Of a stretch of 64,000 nt of DNA, positions 50,299-58,573 are shown one piece after another. The position numbers and the translations under genes are program-made. Numbering within the stretch: the stretch's first letter is position 1; every line of letters begins with the position of its first letter. This DNA comes from Microtetraspora malaysiensis. Lineage in GTDB: Bacteria; Actinomycetota; Actinomycetes; Streptosporangiales; Streptosporangiaceae. Where the stretch lies: contig NZ_BBYJ01000012.1 in assembly GCF_001528665.1 (NCBI RefSeq), forward strand, positions 184,812-248,811. Direction: 5' to 3'. A model generated the notes under the pieces. The model had not been told where the DNA came from. It saw only the letters and a list, made by a program, of their open reading frames with translations, and ran no database searches.

Positions 50299-50347
50299 GG
50301 CGGCCTTCCTTCCGATCTCGCAGGGTCGCGGCGGCGTACGGCACGAG

Positions 50348-50400
50348 GTCGTTGCGCCGTCAACGACATTCACTCTACCCAATGTCGTTGCGTCGTCAAC
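50348..50400. promoter_or_regulatory. Twin MarR-type operator sites between pirin and MarR genes
   Basis: Site 1 is GTCGTTG-N6-CAACGAC (50348-50367), a perfect inverted repeat. Site 2 repeats the core as GTTG-CGTCGT-CAAC (50387-50400), again with a preceding GTC. The shared core is GTTGCG(C/T)CGTCAAC. The sites cover the start regions of both genes. Confidence 0.65.
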
Positions 50401-50422
50401 TATTCCCGTTAGGCTGGGCCGC

Positions 50423-50887
50423 ATGAACGAGGTGCGGTGGCTCGACGCGGAGGAGCAGCAGGCGTGGCGCGCCTACCTGGACGGCACACGGCTGCTGATC
50501 CAGGCCCTCGATCGCCAGCTCGACGCGGACGCGGGCGTCTCGATGCTCGACTACGAGGTGCTGGTCGTGCTGTCGGAGGCGCCCGGCCGGCGGCTGCGGA
50601 TGCGCGACATCGCCGACGCCGTGCTGTCCACCCGCAGCGGCGCGACCCGCGCGGTGACCCGGCTGGAACGGCTCGGCTGGGTCCGCCGCATCGAGTGCGC
50701 GGACGACCGGCGCGGCACCGAGGCCGAGCTCACCGAGGCGGGCGCCGCCAAGCTCGCGGCCACCGCCCCGGGCCACGTCGCCGCCGTCCGCGCCCACATG
50801 TTCGACCTGCTCTCCCCCGCCGACGTGGCCCATCTGCGTTCCATCTCCGGCAAGGTCCGCGACCACCTGCAGCGCCCGGCGTCCTGA
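50423..50887 (+). CDS. MarR-family regulator divergent from pirin
   Basis: 154 residues. MarR fold with MLDYEVLVVLSEAPGRRLRM, recognition helix STRSGATRAVTRLERLGWV, and wing DDRRGTEAELTEAGAAKL. MarR/pirin pairs are common in actinobacteria, where the regulator responds to phenolics or oxidants. The twin GTTG-N6-CAAC sites upstream are its likely targets. Tandem repeats follow its stop. Confidence 0.9.
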   Translation: MNEVRWLDAEEQQAWRAYLDGTRLLIQALDRQLDADAGVSMLDYEVLVVLSEAPGRRLRMRDIADAVLSTRSGATRAVTRLERLGWVRRIECADDRRGTEAELTEAGAAKLAATAPGHVAAVRAHMFDLLSPADVAHLRSISGKVRDHLQRPAS

Positions 50888-50892
50888 CCGCC

Positions 50893-50958
50893 GGTCACGG
50901 GCGGCCGGTCACGGGCGGCCGGTCACGGGCGGCCGGTCACGGGCGGCCGGTCATGGGC
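50893..50958. repeat. Minisatellite: 14-base unit, about 4.7 copies
   Basis: GGTCACGGGCGGCC is repeated four times exactly plus a partial copy GGTCATGGGC, between the convergent marR and apbE genes. The last partial copy contains the apbE stop codon. Copy number probably varies between strains. Confidence 0.85.
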
Positions 50959-51685
50959 AAAGGGGGAAGCCGGGCGTGCGCCAGATGCCGCCGTCGGCGG
51001 TGACCGCGAACGCCTCCACCCCGTCGAGCCGCGCCACCCACTCCCTGGCCGCGCCGCCCATGGCGAAGGCCGCCGTCGCGTACGCGTCGACCATGGTGAG
51101 ACTCGCCCCGACGAGGGTGACGGAGGCCAGCGCGGTCGCCGGGCGGCCGGTGTGCGGGTCGAGGATGTGCGGCCCGCGCTCGGCGGTGCCGGAGGTGGCC
51201 ACGGCGAGGTCCGTCCCGGCCACCACGGCGGCCAGCTCCCCCGCCCGCAGTGGATGGGCGACGCCCACCCGCCACGGGCGGCCGGGAGCGGCGGACCCGG
51301 CGAGCCACATGTCGCCGCCACCGTTGACGCAGTGGTTCGGCGCGCCCGCCCGGGTGAGGATGCGCGACGCCCGTTCGACCGCCCAGCCCTTCACCATCGC
51401 GGACGGGTCGAGGCGGCCTCCGGGACGCGCCGTGAAGTAGCCCTCCGAGGTCCGGGCCACCGCCTCGCACAGTCCGAGGACCTCCGCCACCTCCGCCGGG
51501 CAGTCGGCCAGGCCGATCTCGCCCCTGCCGAGCCGGCTGACGGGACTGTCCGGCCGGTACGTGGAGAAGGTCGCGTCGACCCGGTGCAGCCAGGCAACCG
51601 CCTCCGCCACGCCCTCGCGCGCGTCCACGGGGTCCCGCACGTCGAAGGAGAACACCGTCCCCATGACGTGCTCGACATGACGCAT
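50951..51685 (-). CDS. apbE: FAD:protein FMN transferase (ApbE family)
   Basis: 244 residues. The enzyme moves FMN from FAD onto a Thr of target proteins in the extracytoplasmic space. Family blocks: MGTVFSFDVRDPVDAREG, LDPSAMVKGWAVERA, HCVNGGGDMWLAG, PHILDPHTGRPATALASVT and VDAYATAAFAMGG with the Mg-binding Asp/Thr. No signal peptide is evident, which is often so in annotated short forms. It starts on the last base of the FMN-binding protein stop, the obvious substrate. Confidence 0.9.
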   Translation of the reverse strand: MRHVEHVMGTVFSFDVRDPVDAREGVAEAVAWLHRVDATFSTYRPDSPVSRLGRGEIGLADCPAEVAEVLGLCEAVARTSEGYFTARPGGRLDPSAMVKGWAVERASRILTRAGAPNHCVNGGGDMWLAGSAAPGRPWRVGVAHPLRAGELAAVVAGTDLAVATSGTAERGPHILDPHTGRPATALASVTLVGASLTMVDAYATAAFAMGGAAREWVARLDGVEAFAVTADGGIWRTPGFPLCP

Positions 51686-52236
51686 CAGAGCCCGGCCTTG
51701 TCGAGGGCGCTCTGCAGCGAGGTGATGTAGCCCTCGCTGGTGTAGGTGGCGCCGGAGACCGCGTCGATCTGGGCCGACTGGGCGGAGAGCGCCGCCTCGT
51801 TCAGGACGGGGAGCGCACGGTCGTTGATCGAGATGTCCCGGCGGTTGCCGTCCGGCGCCTGGAGCACCTTGACGCCGGTCACCTTGCCGCCGGAGATGAC
51901 GAGCTGGACCTGCACGGGGCCCCAGCGGGTGTCGGCCGTGTCGCCGGTGGCGATCCGCTCGCCGCTCGTCGCGCCGGCGCTCGCCCCCTCGCCCGTCCAG
52001 GTGCCCGTGGAGGTCGTGGCGGCCCCGCCCCCACCGCGCCCTCCTCGGCGTCCGGCCCCCTCGTCCGTGCTCTTTCCGTCCGCGGCGCCGAAGCCCTGGT
52101 CGCGGCCGGACGGCGCCTCCGCCCGCGCCACGGCGGACGGCCGGCTCGCGGAGGTCGCGATCTCGTGCGGCTTGAAGGAGAGCAGCAGCACCAGGCCGAC
52201 CGCGGTGACGAGCACAGCCGTAATCGCTCTACGCAT
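51685..52236 (-). CDS. Membrane-anchored FMN-binding domain protein (covalent flavoprotein)
   Basis: 183 residues. One N-terminal membrane helix (AITAVLVTAVGLVLLLSF), a Gly/Arg/Ser-rich linker (about 35-90) and an FMN-binding domain with WGPVQVQLVISGGKVTGVKV and the flavinylation motif DAVSGATYTSEGY (Thr near 168, [ST]GA[TS]). ApbE, encoded next, should attach FMN through a phosphoester bond. It probably relays electrons outside the membrane from the reductase encoded upstream. Confidence 0.9.
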   Translation of the reverse strand: MRRAITAVLVTAVGLVLLLSFKPHEIATSASRPSAVARAEAPSGRDQGFGAADGKSTDEGAGRRGGRGGGGAATTSTGTWTGEGASAGATSGERIATGDTADTRWGPVQVQLVISGGKVTGVKVLQAPDGNRRDISINDRALPVLNEAALSAQSAQIDAVSGATYTSEGYITSLQSALDKAGL

Positions 52237-52265
52237 GAACGTTCTCCGCCTTCCTCAGAACTTCG

Positions 52266-53687
52266 TCAGAACTCGAACGACTCGTGGTGGATGCGCTTCT
52301 TCGGCACTCCGGCGGCGCGCAGCGCGGACACGATCTGGGCCGTCATGCTCGCCGGCCCGCAGACGTAGACCACGTGGTCGCGCAGCCCGGGGATCCGGTG
52401 GGCGAGGATCTCCGGCCTGAACGGGTCGCCGATCTCGCTCCTCGGTCCGAGGCAGTAGTGCAGCGCCGCCCCGCGCGCGGCGGCGATCGCCTCCAGCTCG
52501 GCGCGGAAGACAAGATCGTCCCACGACCTGGCCCGGTAGAGAAAAGTGAGATCGCCGGGCGCGGCAGGGACCGACTCGAACAGGGCGCGCACCGGCGTGA
52601 CGCCCACTCCTCCGGCGACGAGCAGCACCTTCCGCCCGCGGCGCGCCCGCCTGCCGCTCCCTTGGCGCCTCCCGAGCCGGGCCGCGGTGAAGGCGCCGTA
52701 CGGTCCCTCGGCGACGACCCGGGTGCCGGGGCGCAGGCGGGTGAGCGCCCGGCTCTGGTCGCCCAGGTCCTTCACGGTGATCCGCAGCTCACCCGATCGC
52801 GGCGCCGCCGACAGCGAGTACGGGTTCGGGGACCACCACAGGTCCCGGGTGAGGAACCGCCAGCGGAAGAACTGGCCGGGCTCGGCCCGCAGCCGGTCCA
52901 GGCGGCGGCCGGAGACGTACACCGACACGACGCCGGTGGCCTCGGGCACGACCGCGGCGACCCTGAGCCGGTGCCGGAACGCCTGCCGCACGGGCGTGAG
53001 GAACCGGTACCAGACGATCAGCGCCGCCACCGCGACGTAGAGGACGGTCCAGGCGGTCCCGGCGGCGGGGAACGTCAGGAACTCGGCGCCGTTCGCGAGC
53101 TGGTGCCCGAACGCCAGCCAGGCCACGAGATACGTGTAGAAGTGCAGGTGGAACCAGGTCTCGTACCGCAACCGCGGACGTACGGCGCGAGCCGAGATGA
53201 TGCCGACCCCCACCAGGAGCAGCAGCGCGACCGTGGCCTTGAGCACGTCCGGATAGGACAGGTTGAGCGTCACGGTCTCGTTCACCACGTCGGCCCCGTC
53301 GGTGACGGCGTACCCCCAGATGATCAGCAGGGCGTGCGCGACGGAGAGCCCGACCACGTACCGTCCGCCCATGGAGTGCCAGCGGGCGAGCCTGTCGGAG
53401 CCGACGCCGCGCTCAAGCGCGGGGACCCGTGCCATCAGCGCGAGCAGCACCGCGAAGCCGTATCCGGCGAGCAGTCCGGTGATCCGGCCCGCGCCGGTGA
53501 GCCAGCCGTCCAGCCCGGAGACACTCGGCGTGCCCGCCCACCACAGGCCGAGCACGACGAGCGCGCCGGCGGCGACGACCGCCAGGACGGCCGCGGGCCG
53601 GGCGCGGACGCCGCCGGGGGGCGCGCTCCGGCGTGCTCCGGCGACGCCTCCCCCCTGCCGGGCCGGCGATGCGAATCCGGTGCTCAC
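52266..53687 (-). CDS. Ferric-reductase-like transmembrane protein with ferredoxin-reductase-type FAD/NAD domain
   Basis: 473 residues. N-terminal half: about six helices of the ferric-reductase heme domain with His-bearing segments RWHSMGGRYVVGLSVAHALL and WFHLHFYTYLVAWLAFGHQL. C-terminal half: FAD-binding PGQFFRWRF and NPYSLSAAP, NAD-binding VAGGVGVTPVRALFESV and YVCGPASMTAQIV. It moves electrons from cytoplasmic NAD(P)H across the membrane. With the FMN-binding protein and ApbE it forms a flavin-based transmembrane electron-transfer operon. Confidence 0.9.
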   Translation of the reverse strand: MSTGFASPARQGGGVAGARRSAPPGGVRARPAAVLAVVAAGALVVLGLWWAGTPSVSGLDGWLTGAGRITGLLAGYGFAVLLALMARVPALERGVGSDRLARWHSMGGRYVVGLSVAHALLIIWGYAVTDGADVVNETVTLNLSYPDVLKATVALLLLVGVGIISARAVRPRLRYETWFHLHFYTYLVAWLAFGHQLANGAEFLTFPAAGTAWTVLYVAVAALIVWYRFLTPVRQAFRHRLRVAAVVPEATGVVSVYVSGRRLDRLRAEPGQFFRWRFLTRDLWWSPNPYSLSAAPRSGELRITVKDLGDQSRALTRLRPGTRVVAEGPYGAFTAARLGRRQGSGRRARRGRKVLLVAGGVGVTPVRALFESVPAAPGDLTFLYRARSWDDLVFRAELEAIAAARGAALHYCLGPRSEIGDPFRPEILAHRIPGLRDHVVYVCGPASMTAQIVSALRAAGVPKKRIHHESFEF

Positions 53688-53780
53688 GCGGATCTCCTCT
53701 CGTAGGTCCGTGAAGCACCGTGCCAGTCGAACTTCTCATTTACCTATGAGCCATGACATGCCAGAAGCATTCATAGGATT

Positions 53781-53800
53781 CTCAGAGGTCGCTCAGAGGT
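53781..53800. promoter_or_regulatory. Direct repeats with 11-base period (response-regulator box)
   Basis: CTCAGAGGT occurs twice (53781-53789, 53792-53800) with an 11-base period, the pattern bound by OmpR/PhoB-type dimers. It lies between the response-regulator gene and the divergent reductase operon, just after a -10-like TAGGAT (53774-53779). Confidence 0.6.
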
Positions 53801-53824
53801 TTCGCCGCGCGTACAGGGAGGACG

Positions 53825-54562
53825 GTGGTCATCACCATGCGTACGACCCCTGCTACGCCCGAACTGGTCCGCCCCGACGGGACCCCCGTCCGCGTCCTCG
53901 TCGTCGACGACGAGCCGGATCTCGTCGAGGTGCTCGGCGCCGTGCTGCGCTACGAGGGGTGGGAGGTGTGCTCGGCCGCGGACGGCACGGCCGCGGTGAC
54001 CGCGGCCCGCGAGTTCCGGCCCGACGCGGTGCTGCTCGACATCATGCTCCCCGACATCGACGGCCTGGAGGTGCTGCGCCGCCTGCGCGCGGAGTCGCCG
54101 CACGTGTGCGTGCTCTTCCTCACCGCCAGGGACGCCGTCGAGGACCGGGTCGCCGGCATCACCGCGGGCGGCGACGACTACGTGACCAAGCCGTTCAGCC
54201 TGGAGGAGGTCCTCGCCCGGCTGCGCGGCCTGCTGCGCCGGGCCGGGATGGCGCGGACCTCGCACGGCTCCCGCCTGATCGTGGGCGACCTGACGATGGA
54301 CGAGGACGCGCGCGAGGTCACCAGGGGCGGCGAGCTGGTGGAGCTGACCCCGACCGAGTTCGAGCTGCTGCGCTTCCTCATGAGCAACCCGCGCAGGGTG
54401 CTCAGCAAGGCGCAGATCCTCGACCAGGTCTGGTCCTACGACTTCGGCGGCCAGGCCCACGTGGTCGAGCTGTACATCAGCTACCTGCGCAAGAAGATCG
54501 ACACGGGACGGCCGCCGCTGATCCACACCGTGCGCGGCGTGGGATACGTGCTCCGGCCGTGA
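53825..54562 (+). CDS. OmpR-family response regulator
   Basis: 245 residues. Receiver domain with RVLVVDDEPDLVEVLGAVLR (acidic pocket), phospho-Asp in DAVLLDIMLPDIDGLEVL, Thr in CVLFLTARDAVEDRV and Lys in DDYVTKPFSLEEVLARL; then the winged helix ELTPTEFELLRFLMSNPRRV to HTVRGVGYVLRP. The GTG is close behind AGGGAGG (three bases), while an in-frame ATG twelve bases later is fifteen away, so the start is uncertain. Its stop overlaps the kinase GTG. It probably controls the divergent electron-transfer operon. Confidence 0.9.
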   Translation: MVITMRTTPATPELVRPDGTPVRVLVVDDEPDLVEVLGAVLRYEGWEVCSAADGTAAVTAAREFRPDAVLLDIMLPDIDGLEVLRRLRAESPHVCVLFLTARDAVEDRVAGITAGGDDYVTKPFSLEEVLARLRGLLRRAGMARTSHGSRLIVGDLTMDEDAREVTRGGELVELTPTEFELLRFLMSNPRRVLSKAQILDQVWSYDFGGQAHVVELYISYLRKKIDTGRPPLIHTVRGVGYVLRP

Positions 54563-55971
54563 GACCCCGCACACTCCGCGCCCGGCTGGTGGCCGGCCTG
54601 CTCGTCCTGCTCGCGCTGGCCTGCGCCGCCGTCGGCGCGGCCGGCTCGCTCTCCCTCGACCGGTTCATGGTGGACCAGCTCGACCGGCAGCTCTCCATGA
54701 CGGCCGGGAGGTTCGCGGCGAGCCTGGAGCACGACGACGACCGCGACGGGCACGGCGACAGCCGCGGGCAGAGCCCCGGCACCCTGGGCGTCCGCCTGGT
54801 GGACGGCCGGGTCACCCACGCCGCCGTGGTGACCGCGGAGGAGGCGGACATCCGTCTCAGCTCAGCGGACGCCGCCGTCCTGGCCGCCGTGCCCGTGGAC
54901 CGGCGGGCGCACTCCGTGGAGCTGTCGGAGCTGGACGACTACCGCGTCATGGCGGTGCCCGGCGCCGACGGCGACGTCCTCGTCAACGGGCTCCCCCTGG
55001 AGGGCGTCAACGCCGCGGTGCACCGCCTCCAGATCGCGGAGAGCGTGGTCTTCGCCATCGTGATGATCCTCACCGGGCTGGCCGGCACGACCTGGGTGCG
55101 GCTGTCCCTCCGGCCCCTGGACCGGGTGACCGCCACGGCGCGCCGGGTGAGCACCCTGCCGCTGGCCAGCGGCGCCGTCGCGCTGCCGGACCGGGTCCCC
55201 GACGAGGATCCGCGGACCGAGGTCGGCCAGCTCGGGGCCGCGTTCAACCGGATGCTCGGCCACGTCGGGGAGGCGCTCGCCCGGCGGCACGCCAGCGAGC
55301 AGCGCATGCGCACCTTCGCCGCCGACGCGGGCCACGAACTGCGCACGCCCCTCGCGACCGTACGGGCCCACGCCGAGCTGGCCCTCCGCCACCCCGGCGA
55401 CGTCCCCGGCGAGGTACGGCACGCGCTGGAGCGGATCGACGCGGAGTCGGGCCGGATGGGCACGCTCGTGGACGACCTGCTGCTCCTCGCCCGCCTGGAC
55501 GCCGGGCGGCCGCTCGCCCGCGACCCCGTCGACCTGACCCGCGTCGTGATCGACGCCGCGGGCGACGCGCGGGTCTCCGCCCCGGGCCATCGATGGCGGC
55601 TGCGCCTCCCGGAGGAGCCGGTCACGATCACCGGCGACGCCGGACGCATCCACCAGGTCGTCGCCAACCTGCTGGCCAACGCGCACACCCACACCCCGCC
55701 GGGGACCACGGTCACCGTGTCCGTACGCGCCCCGGCCCCGGGGGCGGCCGAGCTGACCGTCCACGACGACGGGCCGGGCATCCCCGAGGACGTACGCGCG
55801 GAGATCTTCGAGCGGTTCGTCCGCGCCGACAAGGCGCGGTCGCGCGCGCGGGGCGGCAGCGGCCTCGGCCTGGCCATCGTCAAGGCCGTGGTGGCCTCGC
55901 ACGGCGGCGACGTCTCGGTGGAGAGCCGCCCGGGCGACACGCTCTTCCGGGTGTTCCTCCCCGCCGGTTGA
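54559..55971 (+). CDS. Sensor histidine kinase, two-transmembrane type
   Basis: 470 residues from a GTG overlapping the regulator stop. Two membrane helices (LVAGLLVLLALACAAVGAAG and VVFAIVMILTGLAGTTWV) flank an external sensor of about 125 residues. A HAMP-like segment (LRPLDRVTATARRVSTL) follows, then H-box FAADAGHELRTPLATVRAHA, N-box VVANLLANAHTHTPPGT, G1 DDGPGIPEDV and G2 GGSGLGLAIVKAVV. Partner of the preceding regulator; the signal is unknown. Confidence 0.92.
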   Translation: MRPRTLRARLVAGLLVLLALACAAVGAAGSLSLDRFMVDQLDRQLSMTAGRFAASLEHDDDRDGHGDSRGQSPGTLGVRLVDGRVTHAAVVTAEEADIRLSSADAAVLAAVPVDRRAHSVELSELDDYRVMAVPGADGDVLVNGLPLEGVNAAVHRLQIAESVVFAIVMILTGLAGTTWVRLSLRPLDRVTATARRVSTLPLASGAVALPDRVPDEDPRTEVGQLGAAFNRMLGHVGEALARRHASEQRMRTFAADAGHELRTPLATVRAHAELALRHPGDVPGEVRHALERIDAESGRMGTLVDDLLLLARLDAGRPLARDPVDLTRVVIDAAGDARVSAPGHRWRLRLPEEPVTITGDAGRIHQVVANLLANAHTHTPPGTTVTVSVRAPAPGAAELTVHDDGPGIPEDVRAEIFERFVRADKARSRARGGSGLGLAIVKAVVASHGGDVSVESRPGDTLFRVFLPAG

Positions 55972-55994
55972 CACCCGCGTGCGCGGATTCGGCG

Positions 55995-56978
55995 TTATGC
56001 GAGGGACTCCGGGATCTCCCCGACCGCCTCGGACCGGTCCGGGCCGGTCGGAAGGTCCGCCCGCCAGGCGTCGATCACGAGCACGCTGCGCATCCCGACC
56101 GAGAGGTAGAGGCCGAGCGCGGGCGTGACGTTGTTGGAATCCACGTGCAGGATCGTCCCGGCGCGGCCGCGCCGCTCGTCCGCCGCGAACGCCGTACGCA
56201 GCAGGAGCCTCCCGAGCCCCCGGCCGTGGAAGGCGGGCAGCACGGACAGGGTCCGCACGTAGCCGCAGTTCTCGTCGGCCAGGAAGTGGTCGGTGCCCAG
56301 CAGCATCGCGGCGGGTTCGCCGTCCACGCGGGCGACCAGGAGCTGGCCCCAGTCGTTCGCGGGCGCCGCCTCCATCGCGGAGACCCACTCGTCGAACGTC
56401 CGGGGCGCGAACCCGAAGTGCCGGGCGAAGCCCTCCTGCTGGATCCGGTGGGCGGTGCGGAGCCGTTCCTCGCCGGGCTCGCCGCTCTCCACCATGACGC
56501 CGGCGGGGATCTCGGGGTCGGCGACGGACGTGCCGCCGGCGTGGTCGATCCGCATGCGGTGGAAGCTGGTCGCGTGGGCGAGCCCGTGCGCCTTGGCCGC
56601 CGCCCGGAGCTCGGCGTCCTCGCGATAGATGCCGATGTCCACCCGGGCCCGGCCGTGCCCGAGGCCGGGGGCGATCTCCACCGCCCGGTCGAGGACGCGC
56701 GCCCAGAGCCGGTCCGCCACCTCGGGGACCAGGGCCCGTACGTCGATGTCCACGTCGCCGCCGGTCCCCTTGGGACAGGCCCAGCCCCAGCCCACGAGCC
56801 GCCCGCCCTCGTACACCAGCCAGCTGTCGGCGGCGAGGTCCAGCTCGCTGAGCACCTCGGCGACGTCGTCCAACGTGGAGTCGGGGCGACCGATGACCAT
56901 GGTGTCGATCTCGGCGACCAGCTCGTGGATCGCCCGCGCGTCCGCCTTGGAGGGCCGTCTGATCTCGTATCCGTTCAC
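55995..56978 (-). CDS. GNAT-family N-acetyltransferase, tandem-domain
   Basis: 327 residues, long enough for two GNAT modules. The first (YEIRRPSKADARAIHELVAE, DSWLVYEGGRLVGWGWA) is weakly conserved. The second has GQLLVARVDGEPAAMLLGTD and the acetyl-CoA motif TLSVLPAFHGRGLGRLLLRT (R/QxxGxG/A). This two-module layout resembles mycothiol synthase, but the match is not specific. A GTG at 57020 in the same frame is an alternative start. Confidence 0.82.
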   Translation of the reverse strand: MNGYEIRRPSKADARAIHELVAEIDTMVIGRPDSTLDDVAEVLSELDLAADSWLVYEGGRLVGWGWACPKGTGGDVDIDVRALVPEVADRLWARVLDRAVEIAPGLGHGRARVDIGIYREDAELRAAAKAHGLAHATSFHRMRIDHAGGTSVADPEIPAGVMVESGEPGEERLRTAHRIQQEGFARHFGFAPRTFDEWVSAMEAAPANDWGQLLVARVDGEPAAMLLGTDHFLADENCGYVRTLSVLPAFHGRGLGRLLLRTAFAADERRGRAGTILHVDSNNVTPALGLYLSVGMRSVLVIDAWRADLPTGPDRSEAVGEIPESLA

Positions 56979-57044
56979 GCCCCGTTTGTAGCGGCCGCGA
57001 CTTGGCGACGGCTTGCTCACCGGTTGGCGCGGCCGCTTCCGGGA

Positions 57045-57416
57045 TCAGGCGTACGGCTGGGTGATGACCTCCATGTTGTGGCCGTTGGGGTCGTTGAAGT
57101 AGACCCCGCGCCCGCCGTACAGGTGGTTGATCTCCCCGGGCTTCCCATGGTGCGGGTCGGCCCAGTAGTCGAGCCCGCGCTCCCGGATCCGCTCGAAGAT
57201 CACGTCGAACTCGGACTCACTGACGATGAAGCAGTAGTGGTTCCCTTGGACCTCGTCGGCGTCCATGTAATCAAGCGTGACGCCGTTGGCCGTCTGGACC
57301 GGCACGAACGGCCCCCACTGTGGGGCCGCGGTGAGCCCGAGGATGTCGGCCAGGAACTCGGCCGACGCGCGCTTGTCCCTGCTCGGCACGATGGTGTGGT
57401 TGAGTGCGACGGACAT
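57045..57416 (-). CDS. VOC family protein (glyoxalase-like)
   Basis: 123 residues. VALNHTIVPSRDKRASAEFL with metal-ligand His near 8, GNHYCFIVSESEFDVIFERI, and YFNDPNGHNMEVITQPYA with a second His and Glu near the end are the typical paired half-modules. AGGAGGG eight bases before the ATG supports this start. Substrate unknown. Confidence 0.87.
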   Translation of the reverse strand: MSVALNHTIVPSRDKRASAEFLADILGLTAAPQWGPFVPVQTANGVTLDYMDADEVQGNHYCFIVSESEFDVIFERIRERGLDYWADPHHGKPGEINHLYGGRGVYFNDPNGHNMEVITQPYA

Positions 57417-57864
57417 CGAAGCCACCCTCCTGCTCCGTCTTCGGGGAGCTGCGTTCCGGAGAACACCGGCGTTCTCTCAGGGAAGCGCTCCGTGGCGAGA
57501 GCGATATTCCCCGGGGGTTTCCCGGGAGAGGCCGGAATTTTCCCACCTTTAGATGTTTTCCGCGGTTCGCCCCGATTTGACGGTATTCCCGCAAACTGTG
57601 GGCATATTTCGTGATCCGTCGCCACGAGTGAGCCACGATTCCGTCGATCCCCTGGTCGCGCCGCGTTCCCCGACAAGCGTCGCCGAGCTTCGACAAGCGC
57701 CGACGGACGCCCAGAAAAGACCGGTAAAGACCGTCATCGGCCGATATATCCGGGTACTGCCTGAGGAAGCGGTGGCAGGCGGGACGACCGCACGCGACAC
57801 CCGTCACCCGATCCGGTTCCGCCCCATGCGTGACGCGACCCACGGACAGGCCCGCCTATGGACG
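57417..57864. other. 448-base region without a recognised gene
   Basis: It separates the divergent VOC and PsiE genes. It is less GC-rich around 57530-57620, where promoters are expected, but I could not assign convincing -35/-10 pairs. Open frames here carry no recognisable domain. Confidence 0.5.
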
Positions 57865-58431
57865 ATGACACGCACACCGCCGCTGAGAGGTAGGCCGCGA
57901 CCGCCGAGCGCCCTTGCGCAGAGCGACCTGGAGTCGCTGCTGCTGCGGATCCTCACCCGCATCGAGCGGGCGCTCCTCTACGTGGTCGCGTTCGTCCTCC
58001 TCTGCGTCGCGGCCGGCATCATGGTCATGATGGTCGTGACGGCGATCAGCGCCTCGGCGAGCTGGGCCGACACGGTCAGCGTGATCCTGGAGGAGCTGCT
58101 GCTCGTCCTGATCGTCGTCGAGATCTTCGTGACGGTGCAGATGCACCTCAAGGGCAGGCATCTGCAGGTCGACCCGTTCATCATCGTCGGCATCATCGCC
58201 GTGGTCCGGCACGTCCTTTCTGTGGTCGTACGGCTCAAGGTCACGATGACGGCGCAGCAGAGCCGCGAACAGTTCACCGAGCTGGCCGTCTACGCGGGCG
58301 TGACCCTCGTGCTGGTCCTGGCGCTGGCCCTGGCCCGCTGGTCGAAACGGGCGTCCGCCCGCAGATCCGGCTCCCGCCCCCAGAGCCCCGACCGCCGGGG
58401 CTCCTGGAACCGCAGTCCCCCGCCCTCCTGA
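57865..58431 (+). CDS. Phosphate-starvation-inducible PsiE-family membrane protein
   Basis: 188 residues. Four hydrophobic segments: ALLYVVAFVLLCVAAGIMVM, VILEELLLVLIVVEIFVTV, PFIIVGIIAVVRHVLSVVV and ELAVYAGVTLVLVLALALA. The conserved loop QMHLKGRHLQVDPFIIVGII is the PsiE signature. Function is not established; the name comes from E. coli expression. An in-frame ATG at 57826 is an alternative start and neither has a strong ribosome-binding site. Confidence 0.82.
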   Translation: MTRTPPLRGRPRPPSALAQSDLESLLLRILTRIERALLYVVAFVLLCVAAGIMVMMVVTAISASASWADTVSVILEELLLVLIVVEIFVTVQMHLKGRHLQVDPFIIVGIIAVVRHVLSVVVRLKVTMTAQQSREQFTELAVYAGVTLVLVLALALARWSKRASARRSGSRPQSPDRRGSWNRSPPPS

Positions 58432-58513
58432 CCACCGCCGCCCCGGGCGTCCGCGCTCGCCCTCGATCATTCACGGTGCGGAGCGGACTTCCCTTCACTC
58501 TTGACCGCCAACT

Positions 58514-58530
58514 ACTTTGCAATACAAAGT
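58514..58530. promoter_or_regulatory. Operator-like inverted repeat over the promoter of the membrane-protein/winged-helix operon
   Basis: ACTTTG-CAATA-CAAAGT is a perfect inverted repeat. It overlaps the -10 box TACAAA (58523-58528) of a promoter whose -35 is TTGACC (58501-58506), spacer 16. The winged-helix regulator encoded by the second gene of this operon is the likely ligand, giving autorepression. Confidence 0.6.
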
Positions 58531-58573
58531 TGACGCTTCGGCGGCGGATCAGCATGCGAGGGGAAGCCCGCAG

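Noticed and set aside
53263..54558. Rightward frame that would fuse a long N-terminus to the histidine kinase
   Set aside because: It reads across the reductase start, the control region and the whole response-regulator gene in another frame; the kinase proper starts at the GTG overlapping the regulator stop.
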